Shown here piece by piece: positions 7,060 through 13,079 of a stretch of 13,079 nucleotides of DNA (the first letter of the stretch is position 1; each line of letters opens with the position of its first letter). The notes beneath the pieces were generated by a model. It was not told where the DNA came from, did no database searches, and saw only the letters and a list, made by a program, of their open reading frames with translations. A program made the translations under genes and the position numbers. The stretch comes from CAZVIK01 sp964627045 (GTDB taxonomy: Bacteria; Acidobacteriota; Terriglobia; Bryobacterales; Bryobacteraceae), in NCBI GenBank assembly GCA_964627045.1, contig CAZVIK010000108.1, forward strand, positions 1-13,079. Reading direction: 5' to 3'.

Positions 7060-7491
7060 TTATTGACCCTCGATGAACAGCATGAGACCTTCAATGCGAA
7101 CGACGCGGCAGCGCTGCGAGCGCGCCACGGGTTTGTCTCCGACGTTCTGTGCCTTCCAGCTGGCGCCTCGAAGCTCGGCTTTCCCGACGGCGCCCGCTGG
7201 GATGTCCTCGGTGGCTTCCGCGGTTTCCCCGACGAGGCTGTCCACCTCTTTGGAGGGGCTGATACGGCGGAACCACTCTAACAGCGGGCGGCGGAACACG
7301 AGCAGCGAGAGTACGGCGAAGACCGTGAAAAGCAGCCACTGGCCGACCGCCGGAAAGCTGGGGAACAGCAGGGTTACCAGGCCAACGCAAACGCCCGAGA
7401 CGCCGAAGAACAACACGTAGAAGCCCCCCGGCGTGAGCAACTCAGCCGCCAGAAGTAAGAGCCCGAACATGACCCACATCCACCAGAACAT
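7060..7491 (-). CDS. NfeD-like membrane protein (short form, partner of SPFH protein)
   Basis: A 143-residue membrane protein of the short NfeD type (YbbJ-like; no N-terminal ClpP-class protease domain). It has three hydrophobic segments at about 3-20, 24-44 and 50-68 (including LLLLAAELLTPGGFYVLFFG), then a soluble OB-fold-like domain: VDSLVGETAEATEDI (83-97), GKAELRGASWKA (103-114) and RVVRIEGLMLFIEG (129-142), as usual for the NfeD C-terminal domain. Its job is probably to bind or stabilise the SPFH oligomer encoded 5 nt downstream. The start is ATG 7491-7489 with GGAGG (7505-7501) 9 nt upstream. The 76 bp before it, after the GH9 stop, carries a plausible promoter, so this pair may be expressed apart from the GH9 gene. 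Confidence 0.92.
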   Translation of the reverse strand: MFWWMWVMFGLLLLAAELLTPGGFYVLFFGVSGVCVGLVTLLFPSFPAVGQWLLFTVFAVLSLLVFRRPLLEWFRRISPSKEVDSLVGETAEATEDIPAGAVGKAELRGASWKAQNVGDKPVARSQRCRVVRIEGLMLFIEGQ

Positions 7492-7536
7492 AGGCGCAAA
7501 CCTCCACTAATACCCACCCGGCGGCGGGCATCTGTG

Positions 7537-7565
7537 AGTATATACCGTTACGAATGCGAAGCGAA
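7537..7565 (-). promoter_or_regulatory. Possible promoter of the NfeD-SPFH pair
   Basis: On the minus strand, TATACT (7542-7537) resembles a -10 box and TTCGCT (7565-7560) a weak -35 box, with a 17-nt spacer. It lies 45 nt upstream of the NfeD-like start, overlapping the 3' end of the GH9 gene's region. The -10 is good, the -35 poor. A short GC-rich inverted repeat (around 7515-7530) lies in the 5' untranslated part. Confidence 0.4.
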
Positions 7566-7567
7566 GC

Positions 7568-10246
7568 CTACTTCTTCACAATCGCGTCGGCCGCGTTCGC
7601 GGCGACGATCCAGGTGGCCGATGTTCCGATCACGGCTTCATGCTCGAACCACAGGAACCCAAAGTCGTCGATGCACTCCGGGAAATCCGGCTTGATGATG
7701 ATGTAGCCCGGAATCACGGCGCCGGGAATGAAACTGTTGTCGGCGCGGTTGGCTCCGTACATCTTCGTCTTGGAGACGGTTCCCACACCCGCCACGTAAG
7801 AAGTGGCCGATGCCGGATGCGTGCCCAGGATGTAGTTGGCGGCGCGCAGCGTGTATTCCGGACTCACCAGGTCCGGGAACGCCTTGTGCAAGAAGTACAT
7901 CCGTATGCCGAAATCGATCACGCTGCCCGAACCGCCCCAACCGCCGCGGCTGGGAGGAACGCCGAACGGCGTCGCGTCCATTTCCTTGTCCACCTGCGCC
8001 ATGTACTTCTGGACCGCTTCCCGGGCCTGCGCCTTGTAGCCGGCATCCAGGTAGGGCAGGGCGCGGACGACGTTCCAGTTGCGCCCGCCGATCTGCTGCA
8101 CCACCGTCGGAAAGAGTTCCTGTACGCGGGCCTTGTAGGGGTCCGCCCCGTTGGTTGCGATCATGAGTTCCAGCGCGGCGTTCCAATCCTGCGCTACGCC
8201 GAAAAATCCGCCCGGTCCTCCCGCGAACGCCGGAGGAGCCTGGCCAGCAGGCGCGCCGGCCGCCGGTGCACCCGGTCCACCGCGACCGGTTGCCGGCGCG
8301 CCCGGAGCAGCCTGAGCGCCTGCGGCGCCGGCTGGAGCGGGGGGAGCCGCGGCTCCCGGTCCGCCGCGGGCGGGGGCGGGGGTCGGGTTGGCGCGCTCTT
8401 GGTTCCACAGCCGGACGGCGGCGTCCAGGCAATCCTTCGCCATCGCATCGTCCCAGCCCTTCAGCACGGCGGAGGCCGCGGCGAGCGAGGCGATCCCGCC
8501 CCACTGCAAGTTGGCCGATTTCCCGGTAAAGGCCCACCGGTCGTCCGGCTTGCCGGAGTAATTCCCCTCGACCTGGTTGAGGCCGAGTTTGTCGGAGTAG
8601 ATGCGGCCGTCGGTCTTGGACGCGCCGTCGCCCAGGTGCGTGTACTGCCGCAATGTGGGTTCGTTGATGCCGGGGATGGGGTGGCCGATGGCCTTGATCT
8701 GCGCCAGAGTCTGCATGATGCCGTGCTTGACCTGTTGCACCGAATCGGGGATCCCGTCGGGACGGTGCATTTCGACCTCACGGGCGTCCCAGTCCACCGA
8801 GAGCTGGTCATACTTCAGATCGAATTCCCGATGCGCCAGGGCCAGGTTCTGGATGACGGTGAACTGGCTGCCTTCCTGGATGTCGAAGTCGCCTGCGTCA
8901 TACCATCCGCCCACGTTCAGTCCGGGGATGTGCTCGCCGGGCTTGTATGGAGAATCGGTCGTTGGGCCCTGGTTCCAACCGTCGAAGTGCCGATGGTTGA
9001 GCGGCGCCTGGCGGGCGTCATCCAGGTGCGAGGCGCCGTGCCAGATCCGGTAGCCCTCCCGCACGGCCATGTGGTCCATCTGCACAGCCAGATGTCCGGA
9101 GAGACTGTGCTGCCAGGTCCTGCTGTAGGCGTCCTTCGAGATCGGGAACGGGACGCTGCGTTGGCCGGCATACTCGATCACGTACAGGCCCGGTTCCTTT
9201 ACCGTGGAGAAATCGAACTTGGAGTAGACGTAGCGGAGGAAAGGCATGGCCGCCGTAACCGGCGCTTCGAAAACCTGCTTGTAAGAGCCGTCGTCGATCA
9301 GCCGGAGCAGCCTGGCCGTGCGGGGGGCGTCGAAATTCGGGTCGAGCTCGATGACCGCTTCTTTCTTGAATTCCGGTGCGTAGCCGGTCTGGCTATGCGC
9401 GATCATCGGCGGGCGGGTCCAGTTCGGAATCACGTCCGGGCGGATGTGCCAGACCACGGCGCCCGAAGTCTTGCCGGCCGGAATCAGGGTGCGCAGCACA
9501 AACCACCCGTTTTGAGCGCGGTTGCGGCCGTCGTACATTGCGACGTCGGCCGTCTCGGAGGTGATCTTCACCCGGGCCTGCGGGTCGTTCACACCGATGG
9601 TGACGCTCCTGCCGGAAGCGAAGGGCAGCGGCTGGGTGTACCCTTTCGCCTTATCCCACTCTTCCAGGTAGGACAGCTTCTTCGGTTCGTCTGGATGCGG
9701 CAGCACCGTGATCATGGGGTCCTCGGGGCTCCGCGGGAAGACGCCGAAGGACTTGCCGTCCACCGAGTAGGTCTTGCCCATGTAGATGGAGGGCAGAAAC
9801 TCGAGGTTGAACCCGGCGCGCCCCACCAGGGACTCCGGCAGGGGTTTGTCGAGATTCAGGCTCACGCGCACGCCGCCGGGCTCCGCGGCGACCTCCAAGG
9901 TGTAGTTCATATCGAACGTCGGAAACGAGAGGTTCGCCGTCAGCCGGTTGTTCGCCTTGTCGGCCTGGCGTCCGCCCAGGGTGGCCACATGGTCCCACTG
10001 TTCCGGCGTCGGCACCAGGCGCACGTCGCCATTGGTGGCGATGCGGTGGCCGTGGAGGATCATCTCCATCGCGGTATTCTTCTGGTCGACGAACGTACGG
10101 TCGTAGGTGCTGTGGTAAAGAATCACGCTGAAGCCCTGGGTGTCCAGGTAGCCGCTTTCGGTCACCTTCATGTTGAAGTCGGCGGCGGCGAGCGGCTCCC
10201 CGAGAAGCAGGGCGCCCATCATAAGCGTTCGGAGTCTGGACAACAT
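7568..10246 (-). CDS. Secreted glycoside hydrolase family 9 (endoglucanase/cellodextrinase-type)
   Basis: An 892-residue GH9 enzyme that would cleave beta-glucan-type chains by inversion outside the cytoplasm. Layout: a signal peptide (MLSRLRTLMMGALLLG...LAAA, cleavage near 20-22); a beta-rich N-terminal region of about 250 residues that I do not recognise; a CelD_N-like Ig domain (about 278-370, beginning RPPMIAHSQTGYAPEFKKEAV); and an alpha/alpha-barrel catalytic domain. GGWYDAGDFD gives the catalytic base pair (D450, D453), the LGTHPASATSYVAGVG block (808-822) matches the GH9 signature, and FEHEAVIG gives the proton donor (E870). The barrel is interrupted by a Gly/Ala/Pro-rich stretch (about 619-682). 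No carbohydrate-binding module or dockerin is seen. The start is ATG 10246-10244 with AAAGGA 9 nt upstream; the frame is open farther up but lacks protein character. It is monocistronic, with its own promoter and operators at 10435-10487. The substrate may be cellulose, xyloglucan or an oligosaccharide. Confidence 0.9.
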   Translation of the reverse strand: MLSRLRTLMMGALLLGEPLAAADFNMKVTESGYLDTQGFSVILYHSTYDRTFVDQKNTAMEMILHGHRIATNGDVRLVPTPEQWDHVATLGGRQADKANNRLTANLSFPTFDMNYTLEVAAEPGGVRVSLNLDKPLPESLVGRAGFNLEFLPSIYMGKTYSVDGKSFGVFPRSPEDPMITVLPHPDEPKKLSYLEEWDKAKGYTQPLPFASGRSVTIGVNDPQARVKITSETADVAMYDGRNRAQNGWFVLRTLIPAGKTSGAVVWHIRPDVIPNWTRPPMIAHSQTGYAPEFKKEAVIELDPNFDAPRTARLLRLIDDGSYKQVFEAPVTAAMPFLRYVYSKFDFSTVKEPGLYVIEYAGQRSVPFPISKDAYSRTWQHSLSGHLAVQMDHMAVREGYRIWHGASHLDDARQAPLNHRHFDGWNQGPTTDSPYKPGEHIPGLNVGGWYDAGDFDIQEGSQFTVIQNLALAHREFDLKYDQLSVDWDAREVEMHRPDGIPDSVQQVKHGIMQTLAQIKAIGHPIPGINEPTLRQYTHLGDGASKTDGRIYSDKLGLNQVEGNYSGKPDDRWAFTGKSANLQWGGIASLAAASAVLKGWDDAMAKDCLDAAVRLWNQERANPTPAPARGGPGAAAPPAPAGAAGAQAAPGAPATGRGGPGAPAAGAPAGQAPPAFAGGPGGFFGVAQDWNAALELMIATNGADPYKARVQELFPTVVQQIGGRNWNVVRALPYLDAGYKAQAREAVQKYMAQVDKEMDATPFGVPPSRGGWGGSGSVIDFGIRMYFLHKAFPDLVSPEYTLRAANYILGTHPASATSYVAGVGTVSKTKMYGANRADNSFIPGAVIPGYIIIKPDFPECIDDFGFLWFEHEAVIGTSATWIVAANAADAIVKK
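8201..8392 (-). repeat. Low-complexity Gly/Ala/Pro-rich insertion inside the GH9 catalytic domain
   Basis: Encodes about 64 residues (619-682) made almost wholly of Gly, Ala, Pro with a few Arg/Gln, including two nearly repeated units RGGPGA and many PA/GA steps. It separates two helices of the barrel (LWNQERAN before, FFGVAQDWNAALELM after). The DNA is very GC-rich with imperfect short repeats. It is likely a flexible surface loop that could grow or shrink by slippage. Confidence 0.85.
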
Positions 10247-10282
10247 CGTCGAAAGTCCTTTCGGTACAGATCGAATTCCACT

Positions 10283-10400
10283 GCGCCTGCCAATCAGGCG
10301 CCGCGAACACCACAAGGGACGCGAATCCCTTGGTAATGATCCCGCGTGCGGATCGCCGGCGCATCGGCGATCAGGCACGCTCTTCGTCCGGCGGCGCCGG
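10283..10400 (-). promoter_or_regulatory. GH9 5' leader with four consecutive perfect hairpins
   Basis: Between the GH9 promoter and start codon, the predicted leader RNA contains four perfect inverted repeats: CCGGC/GCCGG with a 3-nt loop (10400-10388), GATCGCCG/CGGCGATC with a 6-nt loop (10372-10351), CAAGGGA/TCCCTTG with a 6-nt loop (10332-10313), and GCGCCTG/CAGGCGC with a 5-nt loop (10301-10283). The last ends about 36 nt before the start codon. I see no known riboswitch signature. Roles could be mRNA stability, attenuation or a protein site. The repeats themselves are certain; function is inferred. Confidence 0.5.
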
Positions 10401-10434
10401 TCGAGCCAAGCCCAGCGGCGGGACACCGGAACCC

Positions 10435-10448
10435 TGCAATCGTTTGGA
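10435..10448. promoter_or_regulatory. Second LacI-family-type operator (imperfect)
   Basis: Plus strand TGCAATCGTTTGGA matches the LacI-family pattern TGCAAnCGnTTGCA at all fixed positions but one. Its centre is 28 bp from the perfect site, just downstream of the predicted transcription start, where a bound repressor would block initiation or early elongation. Confidence 0.5.
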
Positions 10449-10458
10449 GTCGTCGTCC

Positions 10459-10487
10459 AGTATGCAACCGTTTGCACGCTCAGTCAA
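10459..10487 (-). promoter_or_regulatory. Sigma70-type promoter of the GH9 gene
   Basis: On the minus strand, a -35 box TTGACT (10487-10482) and a -10 box CATACT (10464-10459) are separated by exactly 17 nt. The predicted start of transcription is near 10452, leaving a leader of about 205 nt before the GH9 ATG. A LacI-type operator fills the spacer and touches the -10 box. This is the best promoter in the window. Confidence 0.65.
10463..10476. promoter_or_regulatory. LacI-family-type operator in the GH9 promoter
   Basis: Plus strand TGCAACCGTTTGCA fits the LacI/GalR-family operator pattern TGCAAnCGnTTGCA, with the central CG, exactly. It lies between the -35 and -10 boxes, so binding would exclude RNA polymerase. 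The regulator itself is not encoded in this window. Sugar-responsive repression of a secreted glycosidase would fit. Confidence 0.65.
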
Positions 10488-10664
10488 GCCCTAGCGCGGG
10501 GGCGCAGTCCGGGGCCTCGGCCCTGTTGAAAGTGTCTGGCGCCAGGAGGCTCACGCCGCCTGCAAAATGGCGGCGCGGAGCGGGAGCAGACGGCCACCCG
10601 CCGCAGTCCGCTGCCCCGCAGGCCGGTGACTACGATGGCCCGCGCGACTGGCCGGCAGGTGGGA

Positions 10665-10689
10665 CCGGCGGCCGCGCGGCGACCGCCGG
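10665..10689 (-). terminator. Possible hairpin terminator after the small membrane protein gene
   Basis: CCGGCGG (10665-10671) and CCGCCGG (10683-10689) form a perfect 7-bp stem with an 11-nt loop, starting 3 nt after the small gene's TAG. No T-run follows, so termination is uncertain. Confidence 0.3.
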
Positions 10690-10692
10690 CAG

Positions 10693-10863
10693 CTACATCC
10701 GCGCGTCGGGTTCCAGGGCCCGCCGGATCGCAGCGGTATCGTCACTTAGCCGCGACAGAAGGCGGCGACATTCCCGAAGATAGTGGAAGGCAAGGATGGG
10801 TATCGCGAGGATCATGAGCCACGCGATTATTACAACGATTTCCGCAATGCCGATGGAACGCAT
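10693..10863 (-). CDS. Small single-pass membrane protein (56 residues, unrecognised)
   Basis: A short gene with good coding signals. The start ATG (10863-10861) is preceded by AGGAGA (10876-10871) at 7 nt spacing, an excellent ribosome site. The protein begins MRSIGIAEIVVIIAWLMILA and has one hydrophobic span (about 5-27, ending PILAFHYL), followed by a basic, amphipathic tail (RECRRLLSRLSDDTAAIRRALEP) that could form a short cytoplasmic helix or coiled coil; positive residues after the span suggest the C-terminus is inside. The stop is TAG. It lies 84 nt after the TgpA-like gene on the same strand, behind a locally AT-rich stretch (about 10862-10925) that may hold a promoter, so it could be the last cistron of that operon or independent. 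I do not recognise the family and infer no function beyond a membrane-associated small protein. Confidence 0.65.
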   Translation of the reverse strand: MRSIGIAEIVVIIAWLMILAIPILAFHYLRECRRLLSRLSDDTAAIRRALEPDARM

Positions 10864-10947
10864 TCGACATTCTCCTATTTGAGATACACAGACGATTCCT
10901 CAAACTCATTTAACCTACAAGAGTGTGCTGTCTGGTCGCGGGACCTC

Positions 10948-12909
10948 TCAGGCGCGAGGCGCTGGAGGAGCGGCTCCTTCGAGGCGATCCAGAAGGGTCA
11001 CCATTCGCGCGGCGGCTTCGCGGCTGCCACCGTAGCGCAGATCGTGGTAGGCGGAGGTGAAGCCGGCGACGATTTCGGTGGTCTCCGAAGGCGGCAGATG
11101 GCGCACGAACTCGCCCGGCGTCGTCCAGGCGGACTTGTGGAAGCCGCGGCGCTCCAGCAGCCGCAACATGCGCCGGTACAGGAGGGTGGCGTCAGAAGCG
11201 TGCGCGTCGCCGCGGCGCACGCTGAGGATTCTGTTTCGAGCGCGCCACAGTCCCAAGAGACGCGGCCCGGCCAGCCAAGAGGCGGCGAACAGCCCGGCCA
11301 GAGCGAGCCCCAGTGGCCAATCGCGCGCCGCCAGGCGAGATGCCTCGCGCCACGCCTTGGCCCACGCGAGCCGGGCGCCGTCGATCCATCGCGTTCCGAA
11401 GTCGCGCCCGGAGGTCTGCATGCGTGCGGCGAGAGCCACCTGCCGCTGGATGTCGTAGCCGACCACCCAGTCCTGCCAGAACATCTGCGCCGCGTCGCCG
11501 AGATGCGAAACCCTCGTCAATAGCGGGTGCGTTCGGCGCGCGCCAGCCGAGGGCGTGGGGTCGAAGGTCGTCCAGCCCCGGCCGCGAATCCAGGCTTCGA
11601 CCCAGGCGTGCGCGTCGGCGGCGCGAACGACGTACCAGCCGGTGATAGGGTTGTACTCGCCCCCCTGGAACCCGGTCACCAGGCGCGACGGGATACCCAA
11701 GGAGCGAAGCATCACCACCATAGCCGAGGCGAAATACTCGCAGTGCCCCTCCCGCCTCTCGAACAGGAAGCGGGCCAGCGGATCGGCCGGTTCCTGCGAG
11801 TCGAGCTTCGTGGAATAGGCGTAGGTTCGCCGCAGATAGTCTTCGATAGCGCGGGCGCGGTCGCCGTCGGACGCGGCGGCGGCGGCGGCTTCGCGGGCCA
11901 GCGCGGGGATGCGCTGGTCCAGGGGCGGCAAGCGGAGGTTTTCGCGCGCCACCGGCCCGGCGGGCGGCGTGGGATCGAGATAGCCAACGGCGCCGTAGCG
12001 CAATCTGGTTTGGGGCTTCGCGGCCAGGCGGTAATCGCCGGAGGCTGTCGTGGTGACCGTCGGCTCGTCGATCCAAAGCACCTCGGGCGTCCCGGTGAGA
12101 AAGAGCGCGTTCGAGGAGATCGGCTCAAGTTGGACCTCGTAGGTGACGCGCATTCCTGGAAGGCGGCGTTGCTCGTCGCTGGCGACGATACTGCGTCCGT
12201 CTTCGACCTCGACCGGCCGGGACGGTTCGGGTGGGGCGGTCCACTCGCGCCCATCGAAAGAGCGCAGCGTCACGCCGCGCCATCGGAGAGGACGTGACGG
12301 GTCCGCGCCCACGAAGCGGATGTGCATGGCCGGCGTGGAGCGGCCAAGGAGCCGGCCGATCTGGCCCAAACGCACTTCTCCCGAAAAGCCCGGCAGATGG
12401 TATCGCTCCGTGGCCAGGCGGTTCAGCGCCGCGTGCGCCGTGCGCGGCAAAACGAAGAACAACGCGGCCGTCAAAGAGAGGATACCGAGCGCCGTTACGG
12501 CAGCCAGACCTCCGAGCCGGGAGTGAAACCGGCGCGTTCCCTGCCGTGCGGCCAGTTTGTCCACGCGCGACGCCCGGGCGATCTCCCCGCTGGCCTGCGC
12601 GGCCACCAGAAACAACACGAAGGCGCCCAAAAAGAGAAAGAACTGGAGTCCGGCGGACACCAGGGCGGCGGCGATCAACTCGCCGCCGGCGAAGAGTTTG
12701 ATCCAAAGGTAGCCGCGGTGGAACCTGGCGGTGACGGCAAACAACGCCGCACCAATCAGTAGCACGGCGAATCCCGCAAGCAACGCCCGGGGAAGATCGA
12801 AGTAACCCGAACCGGCAAGAGCCGCGTACCCGCTCAACACCATCCCGGCCAGCGAAACCGCGCGAAACCGGCCGGCCATCCGTGCCGCGTTGCCCGGGGG
12901 AGCGCCCAT
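10948..12909 (-). CDS. TgpA-like membrane-anchored transglutaminase-domain protein
   Basis: A 653-residue inner-membrane protein with the architecture of TgpA (DUF3488, transglutaminase-like core, DUF4129 tail). The N-terminus has about five hydrophobic helices (roughly 17-35, 41-61, 68-88, 89-106, 133-154). The periplasmic core carries the papain-like triad: C390 in EGHCEYFASAMVVMLRSLGIPSR, H434 in DAHAWVEAW and D450 in WTTFDPTPS. One more helix (about 531-555) leads to a cytoplasmic DUF4129-like tail (LLYRRMLRLLERRGF...TPGEFVRHL). The family is envelope-associated and essential in Pseudomonas aeruginosa; its substrate is poorly known. The start is ATG 12909-12907 with a modest AAGG just upstream; an in-frame ATG at codon 11 is an alternative. 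MoxR ATPase and DUF58 genes usually sit next to such genes, but the upstream neighbour here is divergent and unrelated. Confidence 0.9.
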   Translation of the reverse strand: MGAPPGNAARMAGRFRAVSLAGMVLSGYAALAGSGYFDLPRALLAGFAVLLIGAALFAVTARFHRGYLWIKLFAGGELIAAALVSAGLQFFLFLGAFVLFLVAAQASGEIARASRVDKLAARQGTRRFHSRLGGLAAVTALGILSLTAALFFVLPRTAHAALNRLATERYHLPGFSGEVRLGQIGRLLGRSTPAMHIRFVGADPSRPLRWRGVTLRSFDGREWTAPPEPSRPVEVEDGRSIVASDEQRRLPGMRVTYEVQLEPISSNALFLTGTPEVLWIDEPTVTTTASGDYRLAAKPQTRLRYGAVGYLDPTPPAGPVARENLRLPPLDQRIPALAREAAAAAASDGDRARAIEDYLRRTYAYSTKLDSQEPADPLARFLFERREGHCEYFASAMVVMLRSLGIPSRLVTGFQGGEYNPITGWYVVRAADAHAWVEAWIRGRGWTTFDPTPSAGARRTHPLLTRVSHLGDAAQMFWQDWVVGYDIQRQVALAARMQTSGRDFGTRWIDGARLAWAKAWREASRLAARDWPLGLALAGLFAASWLAGPRLLGLWRARNRILSVRRGDAHASDATLLYRRMLRLLERRGFHKSAWTTPGEFVRHLPPSETTEIVAGFTSAYHDLRYGGSREAAARMVTLLDRLEGAAPPAPRA

Positions 12910-12941
12910 TCGCCTTCATCTTAACCGCGCGCGCCGGCAGA

Positions 12942-12959
12942 CGGCCGCGCGCGCGGCCG
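12942..12959. repeat. Perfect 18-bp G/C-only palindrome in the divergent promoter region
   Basis: CGGCCGCGCGCGCGGCCG is identical to its reverse complement and contains a run of alternating CG. It lies 32 bp upstream of the TgpA-like start and 62 bp upstream of the uroporphyrinogen-decarboxylase-like start. It could be a protein site, a cruciform or Z-DNA-prone tract, or simply a product of high GC. Confidence 0.6.
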
Positions 12960-12963
12960 CGTG

Positions 12964-12969
12964 TACAAT
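12964..12969 (+). promoter_or_regulatory. Possible -10 box for the uroporphyrinogen-decarboxylase-like gene
   Basis: TACAAT matches TATAAT at five of six positions in an otherwise GC-rich stretch, 51 nt before the plus-strand ATG. No good -35 box lies at the right distance (the GC palindrome is there), so it may need an activator or be chance. Confidence 0.35.
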
Positions 12970-13020
12970 CGAGGGTGGCTGTGGCAATCCATCCGGGCGA
13001 GGGCCGCAGGGGAGGAAAGG

Positions 13021-13079
13021 ATGACAGGGCGTGAACGCGTCTTGACGCTCCTCGAAGGGGGCGTGCCGGACCGGCTGCC
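13021..13079 (+). CDS. Uroporphyrinogen decarboxylase-like protein (partial, first 19 codons)
   Basis: Only the N-terminus is present: MTGRERVLTLLEGGVPDRL, running off the right edge. The pattern M-T-x-R-E-R-V-L-x-x-L-x-G-x-x-P-D-R is the standard opening of URO-D superfamily proteins, which include HemE and, more often with this exact opening, corrinoid methyltransferase-like (MtaA/CmuA) and uncharacterised URO-D proteins. The start is ATG 13021-13023 with GGAGG (13011-13015) 5 nt upstream, a strong ribosome site. It is divergent from the TgpA-like gene. Which branch of the family it belongs to cannot be told from 19 residues. Confidence 0.7.
   Translation, partial: MTGRERVLTLLEGGVPDRL

Larger units (their letters stand above)
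10247..10692. other. Intergenic region without a gene: GH9 control region plus unexplained GC-rich stretch
   Basis: 446 bp. The part 10247-10487 holds the GH9 leader, operators and promoter. The part 10488-10692 is very GC-rich; open frames on either strand are Arg/Pro/Gly-rich without protein character. It contains a GGGC/GCCC mini-hairpin (about 10512-10523) and the hairpin next to the small gene's stop. I see nothing else in it. Confidence 0.6.

Noticed and set aside
7640..10336. An 898-codon plus-strand open frame opposite the GH9 gene
   Set aside because: It mirrors the GH9 gene almost exactly, has an Arg/Val/His/Gly-rich composition without domains, and is expected from GC-rich codon use on the other strand.
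10244..10364. A leader peptide starting at 10364 (MRRRSARGIITKGFASLVVFA...) that resembles a signal sequence
   Set aside because: There is no ribosome site before the ATG, which lies inside a hairpin, and the frame runs on into the GH9 gene out of phase without protein character. I cannot exclude a role in coupling.
10247..10477. Upstream extension of the GH9 protein to 10477
   Set aside because: A clear signal peptide and ribosome site mark 10246 as the start, and the extension covers the promoter and operators.
10783..11523. A 246-codon plus-strand frame
   Set aside because: It is antisense to the small membrane protein and to the end of the TgpA-like gene, which both have strong coding evidence.
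1..13079. CRISPR arrays, tRNA genes, insertion sequences, phage or toxin-antitoxin and defence genes
   Set aside because: No regularly spaced direct repeats, no tRNA-like cloverleaf, no transposase or integrase motifs and no defence-type domains were seen on either strand.

Overview
This is a GC-rich bacterial window carrying cell-envelope and carbohydrate genes, nearly all on the minus strand. The mix of a monosaccharide ABC importer, a GH51-like fragment, a secreted GH9 enzyme with a Gly/Ala/Pro-rich insertion and a TgpA-type transglutaminase suits a soil polysaccharide degrader, possibly an Acidobacteriota of the Solibacter/Bryobacter kind. That assignment is an inference from gene content and composition only; no rRNA or marker gene is present.

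Layout, left to right. (1) Positions 1-2571, minus: the end of a ribose/xylose-type (CUT2) sugar importer operon, transcribed as permease, permease, periplasmic binding protein; the last runs off the left edge. No ATPase gene is visible. (2) Positions 2568-2938: a junction. A short minus-strand reading-frame tail overlaps the first permease start. Back to back with it lies a plus-strand fragment resembling the C-terminus of a GH51 alpha-L-arabinofuranosidase. This looks like a rearrangement or gene decay. (3) Positions 2972-5996, minus: a tightly coupled set of three glycosyltransferases, GT8, GT8 and an HtrL/WlaTC family protein, each joined by an ATGA stop/start overlap, probably for surface glycans. 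(4) Positions 6098-7491, minus: an NfeD-like protein and a QmcA/stomatin (SPFH) partner. (5) Positions 7568-10487, minus: a secreted GH9 glycosidase with a clear sigma70-type promoter, two LacI-family-type operator sequences and a leader of about 200 nt rich in perfect hairpins. (6) Positions 10693-12909, minus: a 56-residue single-pass membrane protein downstream of a membrane-anchored TgpA-like transglutaminase. (7) Positions 12910-13079: a divergent intergenic region with an 18-bp G/C-only palindrome, then the first 19 codons of a plus-strand uroporphyrinogen-decarboxylase-like gene.

The genes form several independent units rather than one pathway. Sugar uptake (1), arabinoside cleavage (2, broken) and GH9 hydrolysis (5) are thematically linked. 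The most informative non-coding signal is the GH9 promoter/operator/leader. I see no CRISPR array, tRNA, rRNA, transposase, phage gene or recognisable defence system. Nothing here convinces me of a wholly new system; the best leads are the GH9 leader, the small membrane protein and the 2.6 kb junction.
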